Shown in pieces: positions 16,774-25,691 of a stretch of DNA of 64,000 nucleotides. The notes below the pieces were generated by a model, which was not told the DNA's origin, ran no database searches, and saw only the letters and a list, made by a program, of their open reading frames with translations. Position 1 is the stretch's first letter. Every line of letters starts with the position of its first letter. The stretch spans positions 124,001 through 188,000 of the forward strand of contig NZ_JNYV01000002.1 in NCBI RefSeq assembly GCF_000717275.1, read 5' to 3'. Made by a program: the position numbers and the translations under genes. The stretch comes from Kitasatospora arboriphila (lineage in GTDB: Bacteria > Actinomycetota > Actinomycetes > Mycobacteriales > Mycobacteriaceae).

Positions 16774-18489
16774 TCACAAACTCCCCTCGTCGCCGTCCAA
16801 CCCGAATCGGCGGAGCCGGCGGTAGAGGGTGGTCCGGCCCATACCCAAGAGAGTTGCGGCTTCAGACTTGTTCCCGTTCGCGGCGGCGAGCGCCTTAATG
16901 ATGGTGTCGCGTTCAGCAGATTCGATCAGGCTCAAGCCACGTCGCGGCGGCGCCTGCTGAATATGTTCAGGAAGGTGCTTCCGCTCGATCACTGGCGAGC
17001 GGACCGCGGCTACCAGAACCTGAACGACACTGACGAGTTCAGTGATGTTGCCGGGCCATCCCCACTGCACGAAGGCCTGCAATGCCGCCGGCGACATGGT
17101 ATGACGACCGTCCGGATCGACCTCGTGCAGAGTGCTTTTGACGAGGCCGGGAATCCGCTCTGGGGTGCGCGACAGCGCTTCGGTCTTCGCCGTGGTATTG
17201 ACCTTGTCGAGGATCTGTCCAACCGCGGGGGTTGCGTTACTTCGACAGGACGTCAGCAGGAGTGTGCTCGAACGTTCCCCGCCGGCCAAAGACCTCTGGT
17301 GCCCGTCAATGAGCCACGACAGGGGTTTGGCCTCGTCGTCGGCTAGTTCCTCAACCCGCCGTAGGAGCACATCACTTCCGCCCGCCAAGGCGTCCCGCAT
17401 GCGAGCCCAGTCGGCGCGGCCTTCTGCGCTTGGTTCGAACTGCTCGGGATCGACGCCACCAGGTCGGCGCTTGCAGAGAGCCAATGCTTTTGTCGCGCGG
17501 CCCGATCCGCGTGGGCCGTCTATCCGGATCAGTTGGCCGGTTACACGCGCAGACGCAAGCTTCCCCAGGTTGGGAACGTCCGGCAGGCTCTCGCCGAAGC
17601 CCTCGAGGTCAGCGAAATGTAGGACAAAGTGTGCGCGGGGTCCGTCGAGCACCCGACGCGCCATCACCTCGACGGCCGATCCGTCCAGGCGGATCCGCGC
17701 CGAGCCGCCGCTGGACCAATCGTGCGCGTTGAGCAGCTCCCAGAGCGCGACGTGAGAGCTCACGTTCACATAAGGCAGCCCAGGATTGTTGGACAAAATC
17801 GACTCATGATCCATCACCACGGTAGGCCGCTGAGAGTTGGTGAACCGCAGGAACGACATGGCAAGCGCCAGGTCCTGCGGACGTGACACCGACCGCAAAC
17901 GCTCCTCGATCTGCTGCCCGATCTCTCGGGTCAACGACAGCATGAGCGGATTTGCAACCTCGATCGGTCCGCCCAGCGACACCGAGCCGATAACCACCCC
18001 AGTAGGCGTGCATACCGGGGCTGCCGCGCATGCCAACGACGAGAGCGCATCACTGTAGTGCTCGCTGCCCTGGATATAAAGGGCCCGCTTTTCCACCATC
18101 GAGGTGCCCAGACCATTGGTGCCGATTGAATCCTCCGAATAGTCGAAGCCCTCAGCGGCGTGCACGCGATCAAGCTTGCGGCGCACGCTGCTGTCACTGG
18201 TTCGGCGCGCGACAATACTGCCGCCGCGATCACTGAGAAAGAGGGTGGTTCCGGTATCAGCGAGCTGGTTCTGCCAGCGATCGAGAACCGGGTCCGCCGC
18301 CCGGCACAGAATCGAATCGGTGTCGACTTCTTCGAACCGCTGTGAGGGCAAGGCGCTGTCGACGCTGCCGCTGATGGAGCGGCGCCAACTACGCACGATG
18401 AGATCTGGCACCACACCCTCGATGGGAACTTCTGCAAGGAGGCCTACACGCAGCAGCCTTTGCCGGGCTTCGCGCACCGGATCATCCAC
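16774..18489 (-). CDS. AcoR-like GAF/Fis regulator with degenerate AAA+ domain, 571 aa
   Basis: The N-terminal part (about residues 1-220) has a GAF-type sensor with FLSDRGGSIVARR and SIGTNGLGTSMVEKRALYIQGSEHY, the signature of acetoin/glycerol regulators. The central AAA+ module is degenerate: GPRGSGRATK replaces a proper Walker A and no GAFTGA sigma-54 contact loop is visible. The C-terminus is a Fis helix-turn-helix (AANGNKSEAATLLGMGRTTLYRRLRRF). Actinobacteria generally lack sigma-54, so this family there probably works with ordinary sigma factors. It lies between the luciferase-like gene and the BVMO operon, both of which carry the same 19-bp site; it is the likely activator of both. Confidence 0.9.
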   Translation of the reverse strand: MDDPVREARQRLLRVGLLAEVPIEGVVPDLIVRSWRRSISGSVDSALPSQRFEEVDTDSILCRAADPVLDRWQNQLADTGTTLFLSDRGGSIVARRTSDSSVRRKLDRVHAAEGFDYSEDSIGTNGLGTSMVEKRALYIQGSEHYSDALSSLACAAAPVCTPTGVVIGSVSLGGPIEVANPLMLSLTREIGQQIEERLRSVSRPQDLALAMSFLRFTNSQRPTVVMDHESILSNNPGLPYVNVSSHVALWELLNAHDWSSGGSARIRLDGSAVEVMARRVLDGPRAHFVLHFADLEGFGESLPDVPNLGKLASARVTGQLIRIDGPRGSGRATKALALCKRRPGGVDPEQFEPSAEGRADWARMRDALAGGSDVLLRRVEELADDEAKPLSWLIDGHQRSLAGGERSSTLLLTSCRSNATPAVGQILDKVNTTAKTEALSRTPERIPGLVKSTLHEVDPDGRHTMSPAALQAFVQWGWPGNITELVSVVQVLVAAVRSPVIERKHLPEHIQQAPPRRGLSLIESAERDTIIKALAAANGNKSEAATLLGMGRTTLYRRLRRFGLDGDEGSL

Positions 18490-18613
18490 GGTGATACCTC
18501 CTCTACCTGCTAGGTGACCTATTTTGCCTGTCCAACCGGTACATATCCAATACTCAGAGCGCCTCGATTATTTCTCTTGGAGTATCAATACCGGCCACGT
18601 CCCCTACCAGAGT

Positions 18614-18632
18614 GTGTTCCACATCGGAACAC
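18614..18632. promoter_or_regulatory. Perfect inverted repeat before the BVMO operon (copy 2)
   Basis: GTGTTCC-ACATC-GGAACAC has perfect 7-bp arms. It lies 86 bases upstream of the BVMO start and 125 bases from the start of the divergent AcoR-like gene. The copy at 15617-15635 is nearly identical. Confidence 0.78.
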
Positions 18633-18717
18633 CCACCACCCCAGTAGTCCAGCACACCATGGAGTTCAAGAAGTGAAGTACGCCACATAGGCCGTACCGA
18701 CCGAAGGAGTAAACCCC

Positions 18718-20343
18718 ATGAGTGAAACCAATCAGATCCGCCACGTCGATGCACTGGTTGTCGGTGCCGGCTTCGGCGGCATTTACATGCTGCACAAGTT
18801 GCGCAATGATCTCGGCCTCGACGCCGTCGCCCTGGACAAAGCCTCTGGCGTCGGCGGCACCTGGTTCTGGAACAAGTACCCGGGTGCACTGTCGGACTCG
18901 GAGAGCTTTGTCTACCAGTACTCATTCGATCGCGATCTGTACGCGGACAATCCGTGGAAGACGAAGTACGTGCGCCAGCCGGAAATTCTCGCCTACCTCA
19001 ACGGGGTTGTCGACCGCTATTCCTTGCGCGATCACATCCAGCTCGGCACGGCAATGACCGACGCAGCCTTCGACGAGGTCGCGGGCCTGTGGACGGTACA
19101 CACCGACCGCGGCGTGACATTCACGAGCCGGTTCCTGGTCAATGGACTCGGGCTGCTGTCTGCAACCAACATCCCCAAGTTCCCCGGCATGGAGAAGTTC
19201 GGCGGGCAGCTCGTTCATACCGGTGCCTGGCCCGAAGACCTCGATGTGACGGGCAAACGCGTCGGCGTCATCGGCAACGGCTCCACCGGTAACCAGGTCA
19301 TCACCGCCACTGCACCCATCGCGGGCCACCTGACGTCGTTCCAGCGCACACCGCAATACAGCGTGCCGGCCGGCAACCGGGAACTCTCCGCAGAGGAGTT
19401 GCGCCAGCAGAAAGAGAACTTCGAAGAGAACTGGAACCAAGTATGGAATTCCAGCCTCGCCATGGGTTTTGTCGAAAGCGAGACGGAAGTGTTCAGCGTC
19501 TCAGCCGACGAGCGCGAGCGGGTGTTCCAGCAGGCATGGGATGAGGGCGGCGGCTTCGCTTTCATGTTCAAGACGTTCGGCGACATTGCCACCAATGCAG
19601 AGGCCAACGAAGAGGCAGCAAAGTTCATCCGCCGCAAGATCTCGGAAATCGTCAAAGACCCCGAGACCGCCCGCAAGCTCACCCCCACAGACCTGTATGC
19701 GCGTCGGCCCCTCTGCGACACCGGATTCTATGAAACCTTCAACCGGCCCAACGTCACGATGGTGAACCTCACCGAAACCCCAATCAAGGAAGTCACCGAG
19801 ACGGGCATTTTGACCGAAGACGGCACTCTACACGAAATCGACATCCTCATCTGTGCCACCGGGTTCGACGCCGTGGACGGAAACTACCGTCGGGTAGACA
19901 TCAGGGGACTGAACGGGGAACGACTCACCGATCACTGGAACGAAGGGCCCTCGAGCTACCTCGGCGTGGCAACCACCGGATTCCCCAACATGTTCATGAT
20001 CTTGGGACCCAACGGGCCGTTCACCAACCTGCCGCCATCGATCGAGACCCAGGTGGAGTGGATATCCGACGCCATCGCACACGTCAACAAGACCGACGGC
20101 GCATGGATGCATGTCAAGCCCGAGACCGAAACCGAATGGACCGAAATCTGTTCGGACATCGCCGATCAGACGCTATTCCCCAAGGCCGCTTCGTGGATCT
20201 TCGGTGCGAACATCCCGGGCAAGAAGCGGACCGTCATGTTCTACCTCGGCGGCCTCAAAGAGTTTCGTTCGATACTGGCCACCGAGGCGTCCTCCGGGTA
20301 CCCCGGCTTCCTGACCAACGCCGACGTTCTCAAACCGGCCTGA
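18718..20343 (+). CDS. Baeyer-Villiger monooxygenase (cyclohexanone monooxygenase type), 541 aa
   Basis: Type I BVMO: first Rossmann motif VVGAGFGGIYMLHKLR, then GTWFWNKYPGALSD, the BVMO fingerprint FGGQLVHTGAWP (FxGxxxHxxxWP) and the NADPH site GVIGNGSTGNQV. Length and whole-protein flow match cyclohexanone monooxygenase (about 540 residues). It inserts one oxygen of O2 next to a ketone carbonyl, using FAD and NADPH. Ribosome site AAGGAGTAAACCCC. It heads an operon with an aldehyde dehydrogenase, a butanediol-type dehydrogenase and an acetoin-type SDR under an AcoR-like regulator. No lactone hydrolase is present, which argues for an open-chain ketone whose ester breaks down by itself or by another enzyme. 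Confidence 0.95.
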   Translation: MSETNQIRHVDALVVGAGFGGIYMLHKLRNDLGLDAVALDKASGVGGTWFWNKYPGALSDSESFVYQYSFDRDLYADNPWKTKYVRQPEILAYLNGVVDRYSLRDHIQLGTAMTDAAFDEVAGLWTVHTDRGVTFTSRFLVNGLGLLSATNIPKFPGMEKFGGQLVHTGAWPEDLDVTGKRVGVIGNGSTGNQVITATAPIAGHLTSFQRTPQYSVPAGNRELSAEELRQQKENFEENWNQVWNSSLAMGFVESETEVFSVSADERERVFQQAWDEGGGFAFMFKTFGDIATNAEANEEAAKFIRRKISEIVKDPETARKLTPTDLYARRPLCDTGFYETFNRPNVTMVNLTETPIKEVTETGILTEDGTLHEIDILICATGFDAVDGNYRRVDIRGLNGERLTDHWNEGPSSYLGVATTGFPNMFMILGPNGPFTNLPPSIETQVEWISDAIAHVNKTDGAWMHVKPETETEWTEICSDIADQTLFPKAASWIFGANIPGKKRTVMFYLGGLKEFRSILATEASSGYPGFLTNADVLKPA

Positions 20344-20351
20344 TGAAGCTG

Positions 20352-20395
20352 CGGTCACCGGCGGCCTGTCGTTTGCGGCCTCCGGTGACCGTTTT
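20352..20395 (+). terminator. Strong intrinsic terminator or attenuator inside the BVMO operon
   Basis: CGGTCACCGG and CCGGTGACCG form a perfect 10-bp stem (inner GGC/GCC pairs can extend it) followed directly by TTTT. It begins 8 bases after the BVMO stop and ends 30 bases before the next start, so the downstream dehydrogenases are probably transcribed at a lower level than the oxygenase. Confidence 0.8.
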
Positions 20396-20425
20396 GACCA
20401 CTGAAGTACTCAAAGGAACCAGTAC

Positions 20426-21799
20426 ATGACCACGAAGTACGCAACCATCGACCCCACGACCGGTGAGGTCGTCCGCGAGTTCCCCACGATCTCCGATGAT
20501 GCTGCGACGCAGGCGCTCTCGCAGGCTCACAGCGCCTATGCATCCTGGCGGGACGCCGATATCGCCGAGCGGGCAGCAGTCCTGGCGCGGACCGCCGAGC
20601 TGTACCGCAAGCACTCTACTGAACTCGCCGAGCTGATGACCCTGGAGATGGGAAAACCCATCGCGCAGGCAAAGGGCGAAGTCGAGCTATCGGCCAGCAT
20701 CTACGAGTACTACGCCGTCACCGGCCCGCAGCTGCTGGCCGACGAGAAGCTCGACATCGCCGGTACCGGAACAGCGCTCGTTCGCACTGCTCCCATCGGC
20801 GCACTGCTGGGCATCATGCCCTGGAACTTCCCGTACTACCAGGTGGCCCGATTCGCTGCCCCAAATATTCTGCTGGGCAACACGATTCTGCTCAAGCACG
20901 CGAGCAATTGCCCTCAGCAGGCCGTGCGGATAGAAGAGCTTTTGGTCGAGGCCGGCGCCCCGACCGGGGTGTACCAAAACGTGTTCGTATCCACCGATCA
21001 GGTGGCCGACTTGATCGCCGACTTTCTCTTACAAGGCATCTCGTTGACCGGATCAGAACGAGCGGGTAGTGCCGTCGGCGCGCTGGCCGGAAAACATCTC
21101 AAGAAATGCGTACTCGAACTCGGCGGCTCCGACCCATTCCTGGTCCTGCCCGGCGCGGACCTGGACCAGGCAGTTAAAGCTGCGGTGACCGGCCGCTTCG
21201 GCAATGCCGGTCAGGCATGCACGTCGTCGAAACGACTGATCATCGAAGAATCCCTGTGGGACGACTTCCTTGAGCGCTTCACGGCGTCGCTCGAGGAGTG
21301 GGCGCCCGGCGACCCCACCAGTGAAGGAACACGGCTGGGACCGATGGCGACCATCTCCGGTCGCGACGAGTTGGCCGAACAGGTCGACGATGCCATCAGC
21401 AAAGGTGCCATCGTCCATGCCGGAGGCAAGACACCCGACAGCAAAGGCGCCTACTACCCGGCGACCGTCCTGTCCGGGGTCACCCCCGCGATGCGCGCTC
21501 ACCACGAAGAGCTGTTCGGCCCGGTTGCTGTTCTCTACAAGGCGAGTTCGGTCGAGGAAGCCATCACCATCGCGAATGACTCACCGTATGGCCTCGGCAG
21601 TGCGGTGTTCACCAACGATGAAGACATTTCTGCCCAGGTCGCAGACCGGCTCGACGTAGGCATGGTCGGCCTCAACACCACCATCAAAAGCGCGCCCGAC
21701 CTACCGTTCGGCGGAGTCAAGAACTCAGGGATCGGCCGCGAACTCGGACGATTCGGACTCGATGAGTTCGCCAACAAAAAGCTCATCCGCACGCTGTAA
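20426..21799 (+). CDS. NAD(P)-dependent aldehyde dehydrogenase, succinate-semialdehyde dehydrogenase-like, 457 aa
   Basis: ALDH fold: [19 protein letters not shown], catalytic Glu in LELGGSDPF and catalytic Cys in [13 protein letters not shown]. The [10 protein letters not shown] segment and short N-terminus resemble the GabD1/SSADH branch. It oxidises an aldehyde to an acid. It follows the BVMO and would act on the aldehyde released after ester breakdown: acetaldehyde in the acetoin model, a semialdehyde in a cyclic-ketone model. A second close relative lies at 33221-34615. Confidence 0.9.
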   Translation: MTTKYATIDPTTGEVVREFPTISDDAATQALSQAHSAYASWRDADIAERAAVLARTAELYRKHSTELAELMTLEMGKPIAQAKGEVELSASIYEYYAVTGPQLLADEKLDIAGTGTALVRTAPIGALLGIMPWNFPYYQVARFAAPNILLGNTILLKHASNCPQQAVRIEELLVEAGAPTGVYQNVFVSTDQVADLIADFLLQGISLTGSERAGSAVGALAGKHLKKCVLELGGSDPFLVLPGADLDQAVKAAVTGRFGNAGQACTSSKRLIIEESLWDDFLERFTASLEEWAPGDPTSEGTRLGPMATISGRDELAEQVDDAISKGAIVHAGGKTPDSKGAYYPATVLSGVTPAMRAHHEELFGPVAVLYKASSVEEAITIANDSPYGLGSAVFTNDEDISAQVADRLDVGMVGLNTTIKSAPDLPFGGVKNSGIGRELGRFGLDEFANKKLIRTL

Positions 21800-21814
21800 A
21801 CAGAGGAGACCATC

Positions 21815-22864
21815 ATGCGCGCAGCAGTCTATTACGGAAACCACAAAGTCGAGATCGAGGAGGTTGCCGAGCCATCTCCAAGGGCTGGCCAAGTCAAGGT
21901 CAAAGTCAGCCGAAACGGTATCTGCGGCACTGACCTTCACGAGTTCTACGACGGGCCGATCTTCATACCCGCCTCGGACCCGCACCCGTTGACCGGCCAG
22001 GCGATGCCTGTGATCATGGGCCACGAGTTCTCCGGTGTCGTCACGGAGGTGGGCGCCGGCATCACCGATGTTGCCGAGGGCGACAATGTTGCCATCGAGC
22101 CGGTATACCGCTGTGGCGAATGTCGACCGTGCCGTGCCGGACACTACAATCTCTGCACCGTCGTGGGCTTCCACGGATTAATGGCCGATGGCGGAATGGC
22201 CGAATACACCGTCGTGCCCCGCAACCAGATTCACAAACTGCCCGACACCATCGCGTTGGAGATGGGTGCGCTGGTCGAGCCGATGTCAGTCGCCTACCAC
22301 GCTGCAGTGCTCGGCGAAGTCGGCGACCAGGACCGGGCGCTAATTTACGGTGCCGGACCAATCGGTATCGGTCTCTGGTTCGCGCTGCGCGGCATGGGTT
22401 TGACCGAGATCGACGTCGTTGAGCCGTCGGCCACACGACGCCGCGCCATCGAAGCACTCGGTGCCCGCACCCTCGATCCGACCAGCGTGGACGTTCCAGA
22501 ACTGATCGCTGACCGCACCGACGGAGCCGGAGTCGACGCCGCATTCGACGCCGCCGGCGTGGCCCCCGCAGTGGAGTCCGCACTCAACAGCGTCGGCGAG
22601 CGACGTCCCCTGATCAGTGTCGCCATCTACGACAAACCCCTACCTACACCTCTGATCAATCTTGTTCTGCGGGAACGACGTATCCAAGGAACCATCTGCT
22701 ACACGAGCGACGACTACAAAGCCGTCATCGCACTGATGGCCACCGGCCACTACGACACCACCGGCTGGGTCGACACCATCGCACTCAGCGACGTCATCGA
22801 CGGCGGCTTCGAGGAGCTGCGAGCCGGCCGCAAGATGAAACTACTCGTCGATCCCACGCGCTGA
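21815..22864 (+). CDS. Zinc-dependent 2,3-butanediol dehydrogenase-like alcohol dehydrogenase, 349 aa
   Basis: Medium-chain zinc dehydrogenase. The catalytic zinc site is NGICGTDLHEFYDGP and GHEFSG; the structural zinc cluster is CGECRPCRAGHYNLC; the NAD site is YGAGPIGIGLW. The GTDLHE..DGP...P...HPLTG pattern is characteristic of (R,R)-butanediol dehydrogenases. It should interconvert a vicinal diol and hydroxyketone. It starts 15 bases after the ALDH stop with an AGAGGAGA ribosome site. Together with the next gene it supplies two stereochemically different dehydrogenases for the same type of substrate, consistent with use of mixed butanediol isomers. Confidence 0.88.
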   Translation: MRAAVYYGNHKVEIEEVAEPSPRAGQVKVKVSRNGICGTDLHEFYDGPIFIPASDPHPLTGQAMPVIMGHEFSGVVTEVGAGITDVAEGDNVAIEPVYRCGECRPCRAGHYNLCTVVGFHGLMADGGMAEYTVVPRNQIHKLPDTIALEMGALVEPMSVAYHAAVLGEVGDQDRALIYGAGPIGIGLWFALRGMGLTEIDVVEPSATRRRAIEALGARTLDPTSVDVPELIADRTDGAGVDAAFDAAGVAPAVESALNSVGERRPLISVAIYDKPLPTPLINLVLRERRIQGTICYTSDDYKAVIALMATGHYDTTGWVDTIALSDVIDGGFEELRAGRKMKLLVDPTR

Positions 22865-22902
22865 AGCCCGGCGCGCCCAACACAATCAGGAGAACGAACA
22901 CC

Positions 22903-23676
22903 ATGCCCATCGCACATGTCACAGGCGCCGCCCAGGGAATTGGCAAAGCAATCGCCCTCCGGCTCGCCAAAGACGGCCACGACATCGCAGTCTCCGACCT
23001 CGCCATCAAGGCCGAGGACCTTGAACTCACCCGCAAGAGCATCGAGGACCTCGGGGTTCGAGCTGTAGCCCTCACCGGCGATGTCACCGACCCGGAGTCG
23101 GTGCACGCCCTGGTCACCGACACCGCCGAGCAACTGGGCGCACTCAATATCATGGTGGCCAATGCCGGTGTCGCACAAACCAAAGCACTCCTCGACGTCA
23201 CTCCCGAGGAGTACGACCGCGTCCACGCGGTCAACGGGCGTGGAGTGTTCCTGACCTACACCGCAGCCGCACGGCAGATGATCACGCAGGGCACCGGCGG
23301 CAAGATCATCGGGGCCTCCTCGATCGCCGGGCACAAGGGATTCCCGCTGCTGGGTGTGTACAGCTCGTCCAAGTTCGGCGTCCGGGCACTCACCCAGGCT
23401 GCGGCCCAGGAGTGGGCCGAGCACGGCATCACTGTGAACGCCTACTGCCCCGGCATCGTCGACACCCATATGTGGGTCGAGGTCGACCGAGACCTCGGAG
23501 CCATCAACAACGTGGGTGAGGGTGAGTCGATGAAAGCCATGGCCGCCGGCATCACCCTCGGCCGTGTGTCGACCGGCGACGACGTAGCGGCGTACGTCTC
23601 CTACCTCGCCGGCCCGGACTCCGACTACATGACCGGACAGTCGAACTTGATCGATGGTGGAATGCTGTTCGTCTGA
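22903..23676 (+). CDS. SDR, acetoin/diacetyl reductase-like, 257 aa
   Basis: Short-chain dehydrogenase: [28 protein letters not shown], catalytic Ser in IGASSIAGHKG, YSSSKFGVRALTQAAAQE and CPGIVDTHMWVEVD. The last stretch (YCPGIV.T.MW...D) is typical of meso-butanediol/acetoin reductases (BudC). It would interconvert acetoin and butanediol with NAD(H). ATG follows AGGAGAACGAACACC. It is last in the BVMO operon and converges on the hydratase gene. The exact substrate is inferred from family resemblance and the butanediol-type neighbour. Confidence 0.85.
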   Translation: MPIAHVTGAAQGIGKAIALRLAKDGHDIAVSDLAIKAEDLELTRKSIEDLGVRAVALTGDVTDPESVHALVTDTAEQLGALNIMVANAGVAQTKALLDVTPEEYDRVHAVNGRGVFLTYTAAARQMITQGTGGKIIGASSIAGHKGFPLLGVYSSSKFGVRALTQAAAQEWAEHGITVNAYCPGIVDTHMWVEVDRDLGAINNVGEGESMKAMAAGITLGRVSTGDDVAAYVSYLAGPDSDYMTGQSNLIDGGMLFV

Positions 23677-23748
23677 CCATGCCTCCTTGTAACAAGGTGC
23701 ACAGGGATGCGGCCTTTGCCACAGAAGCCTGTGTACTGCGGCGAGGGG

Positions 23749-24525
23749 TTAGGTGTCGAGCAGCACTTCTCCCAATCCCTCGACACGCAAGCGGTAACGG
23801 CCCGCCGGCACCAGCGGGACTGCATCGGTCATGGCTCCCGCCAGCACCACCGACCCGGCGGGCAGTGTCTGACCCATTCGAGCTAGGTGCTCGCCGAGCA
23901 CGACCAACGACCGAAGCGGGCTGCCGAGTATGGCGGAGCCCAGTGCTCGGTGCACCACGGACCCGTTCACGTCGACCGAACACCGCAGATCTGCAAGATC
24001 CCCGATGTCTCCGAGCCGGTGTGGTGCACCGAGCACGACGCCCGCGGCACTGGTGTTGTCGCCGATCACGTCGGCGAGGCCGAAGCGGTATCCGCTGTAT
24101 CGCGAATCCACGATGTCGGCCGCTACGCTCACGGTGGCGACGAGGTCCGCGACATCCTGGAGCCCTATGTGCGCGCCGAGGGGGCGGGCCGTCGTGAACG
24201 CGATTTCGGGTTCGATGCGTGGCTGTGCCCACCGTCCGAGTTCCGCGCGCACCCTCTTCGGGTCGACCATCATCGTGTCGGTGACAAATCCGACGATCGG
24301 TACACCCACACCCATCTGGCGTTGCTTTGCAGCACTGGTCAATCCGAGCTTCGCTCCGATCACCAACTCTCCGTTGAGTTCGCGGTGTTGCCGATCGAGC
24401 GCTTGAACCGTGTATCCCCAGTGCTCGGTCAGGGAGCCATCACTGTCGCTGAACGGATTTCTGGTGGCGCGGTGTTCTCGAGCTGTCCTCAACGCGTGCT
24501 CAGCGAAGGCCGGGTCGACGCTCAT
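23749..24525 (-). CDS. 2-keto-4-pentenoate hydratase / 4-oxalocrotonate decarboxylase family, 258 aa
   Basis: Member of the MhpD/DmpE/DmpH family. IGAKLGLTSAAKQRQMGVGVPIVGF and the metal-binding acidic motif RIEPEIAF are diagnostic, and AADIVDSRYSGYRF and GSVVLAGAMT follow in order. The enzyme adds water to, or decarboxylates, a 2-hydroxydienoate in meta-cleavage pathways. It is the last gene of a minus-strand set, overlapping the preceding hydrolase by ATGA. With a VOC-type protein two genes upstream, it could process a ring-cleavage product, or act on a toxic dienal breakdown product. Confidence 0.88.
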   Translation of the reverse strand: MSVDPAFAEHALRTAREHRATRNPFSDSDGSLTEHWGYTVQALDRQHRELNGELVIGAKLGLTSAAKQRQMGVGVPIVGFVTDTMMVDPKRVRAELGRWAQPRIEPEIAFTTARPLGAHIGLQDVADLVATVSVAADIVDSRYSGYRFGLADVIGDNTSAAGVVLGAPHRLGDIGDLADLRCSVDVNGSVVHRALGSAILGSPLRSLVVLGEHLARMGQTLPAGSVVLAGAMTDAVPLVPAGRYRLRVEGLGEVLLDT

Positions 24526-25691
24526 TTGACGGCGCCCCTGTCGCCGGCGGCAACCGCATGGCTGGTCGCGACAATGCCCTCGACAAAAGCCAGTTCGTTC
24601 TCGTCACGTGGTCCGAAGATCATGACGAAGCCCGCAGCGAGACGACTACCGGCCCACGGGTGCATTCGGCCCCATCCCTTGGTCACCACGTCGGCGGCCA
24701 AATCGGCCGGCAAAACGAGATGCAGAGAGCCGTCGTGAGGCGGATGCAGGTGTGCGAACTCGCCAGCCGACGGAACCAGAAATGCCTCAGCTCCGGCCGT
24801 CGACTTGTCAAGAACGAACGCGCGCGCGCCGGGAACCGAAATGTGAGACGGTTCGACCGACACCCCTGGCAGGGCCTCGATGGTCTTCGCCAGCCATTCC
24901 TGCAGATCGGCGGGTGCATTGTCGGAAAGTTGTTGCTGCGGAATAGTCCACGACACGTCAGGACGAGTGCCACGTCGCGGAGGGAGCTGACGGCCGGCCA
25001 GGCAAGCCCACGTGACGTTGCTACGAGGCCCAGCCGCAGGCACTCCACGCCGAGAGATAAAGTCCAATCGGTGCACGATCCAGTCGCCCAAAGCAGACAC
25101 CACTTCCCCACTCATTCCGTGCCCGCCGGGATCGCGATGAGCCACGGTGGGCGCACCCGATTCCGAAAGCAGGTAGTCCCAGGTGTGGGCGAGCAGTTCA
25201 GCCGGAATGATCTGATCTTGATCACCTTGCGCGACGAAGACGGGGAGGTGAGCGAGGCGACCCGCATTGACGGGGACACCTGCGTCGAACGGGAGAGTGC
25301 CGTACAAAATCGCGGCCCCGTGAAAGCGCGACGGATCGCGAAGGATCAGGCCACCGGCAAACGCAGCGCCTCCGCTGAAACCGGCCAGAATCACCGGACG
25401 TCCGACTGGAGCTGCGGAGTCGAGCCAGTCTTCAAACCACGCCATCGTTGATTCCAAGGAGGCTGCCACAGGGCGCCCGACGCCGCGGTTCGCGAACCAG
25501 GCATAGCCGGCCCCCTCCGCGATCGGCGCCCGAACCGCGACGTAAGCGACTCCACGGGGCAGTTGAGCAGCGAGCGAGATGATGTCGCGTTCGCTGGATC
25601 CTCGACCATGCAGAAGCACCACCAGCGGTGCGTCAGGATCAGTGGACCCGAAAGTTGCGACAACTGGATCCGGGTATGTTCGGGCGCTCAC
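24522..25691 (-). CDS. Alpha/beta-hydrolase (phospholipase/carboxylesterase type) fused to luciferase-family (DUF5519) domain, 389 aa
   Basis: Residues about 1-215 are a YpfH/MhqD-like carboxylesterase: LVVLLHGRGSSERD oxyanion loop, nucleophile in LAGFSGGAAFAGG, Asp in QGDQDQIIP and His in PGGHGMSGEV. Residues about 255-389 are a separate domain with EFAHLHPPHDGSLHLVLP, TKGWGRMHPWA and MIFGPRDENEL, the pattern of the small 'luciferase' family (DUF5519) domain. I start at GTG 25691, which overlaps the VOC gene's stop by GTGA; the open frame runs another 90 codons, but only as arginine-rich shadow. Fusion of these two domains is unusual. The hydrolase may cleave an ester or a ring-cleavage product; the role of the second domain is unknown. 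Confidence 0.82.
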   Translation of the reverse strand: MSARTYPDPVVATFGSTDPDAPLVVLLHGRGSSERDIISLAAQLPRGVAYVAVRAPIAEGAGYAWFANRGVGRPVAASLESTMAWFEDWLDSAAPVGRPVILAGFSGGAAFAGGLILRDPSRFHGAAILYGTLPFDAGVPVNAGRLAHLPVFVAQGDQDQIIPAELLAHTWDYLLSESGAPTVAHRDPGGHGMSGEVVSALGDWIVHRLDFISRRGVPAAGPRSNVTWACLAGRQLPPRRGTRPDVSWTIPQQQLSDNAPADLQEWLAKTIEALPGVSVEPSHISVPGARAFVLDKSTAGAEAFLVPSAGEFAHLHPPHDGSLHLVLPADLAADVVTKGWGRMHPWAGSRLAAGFVMIFGPRDENELAFVEGIVATSHAVAAGDRGAVK

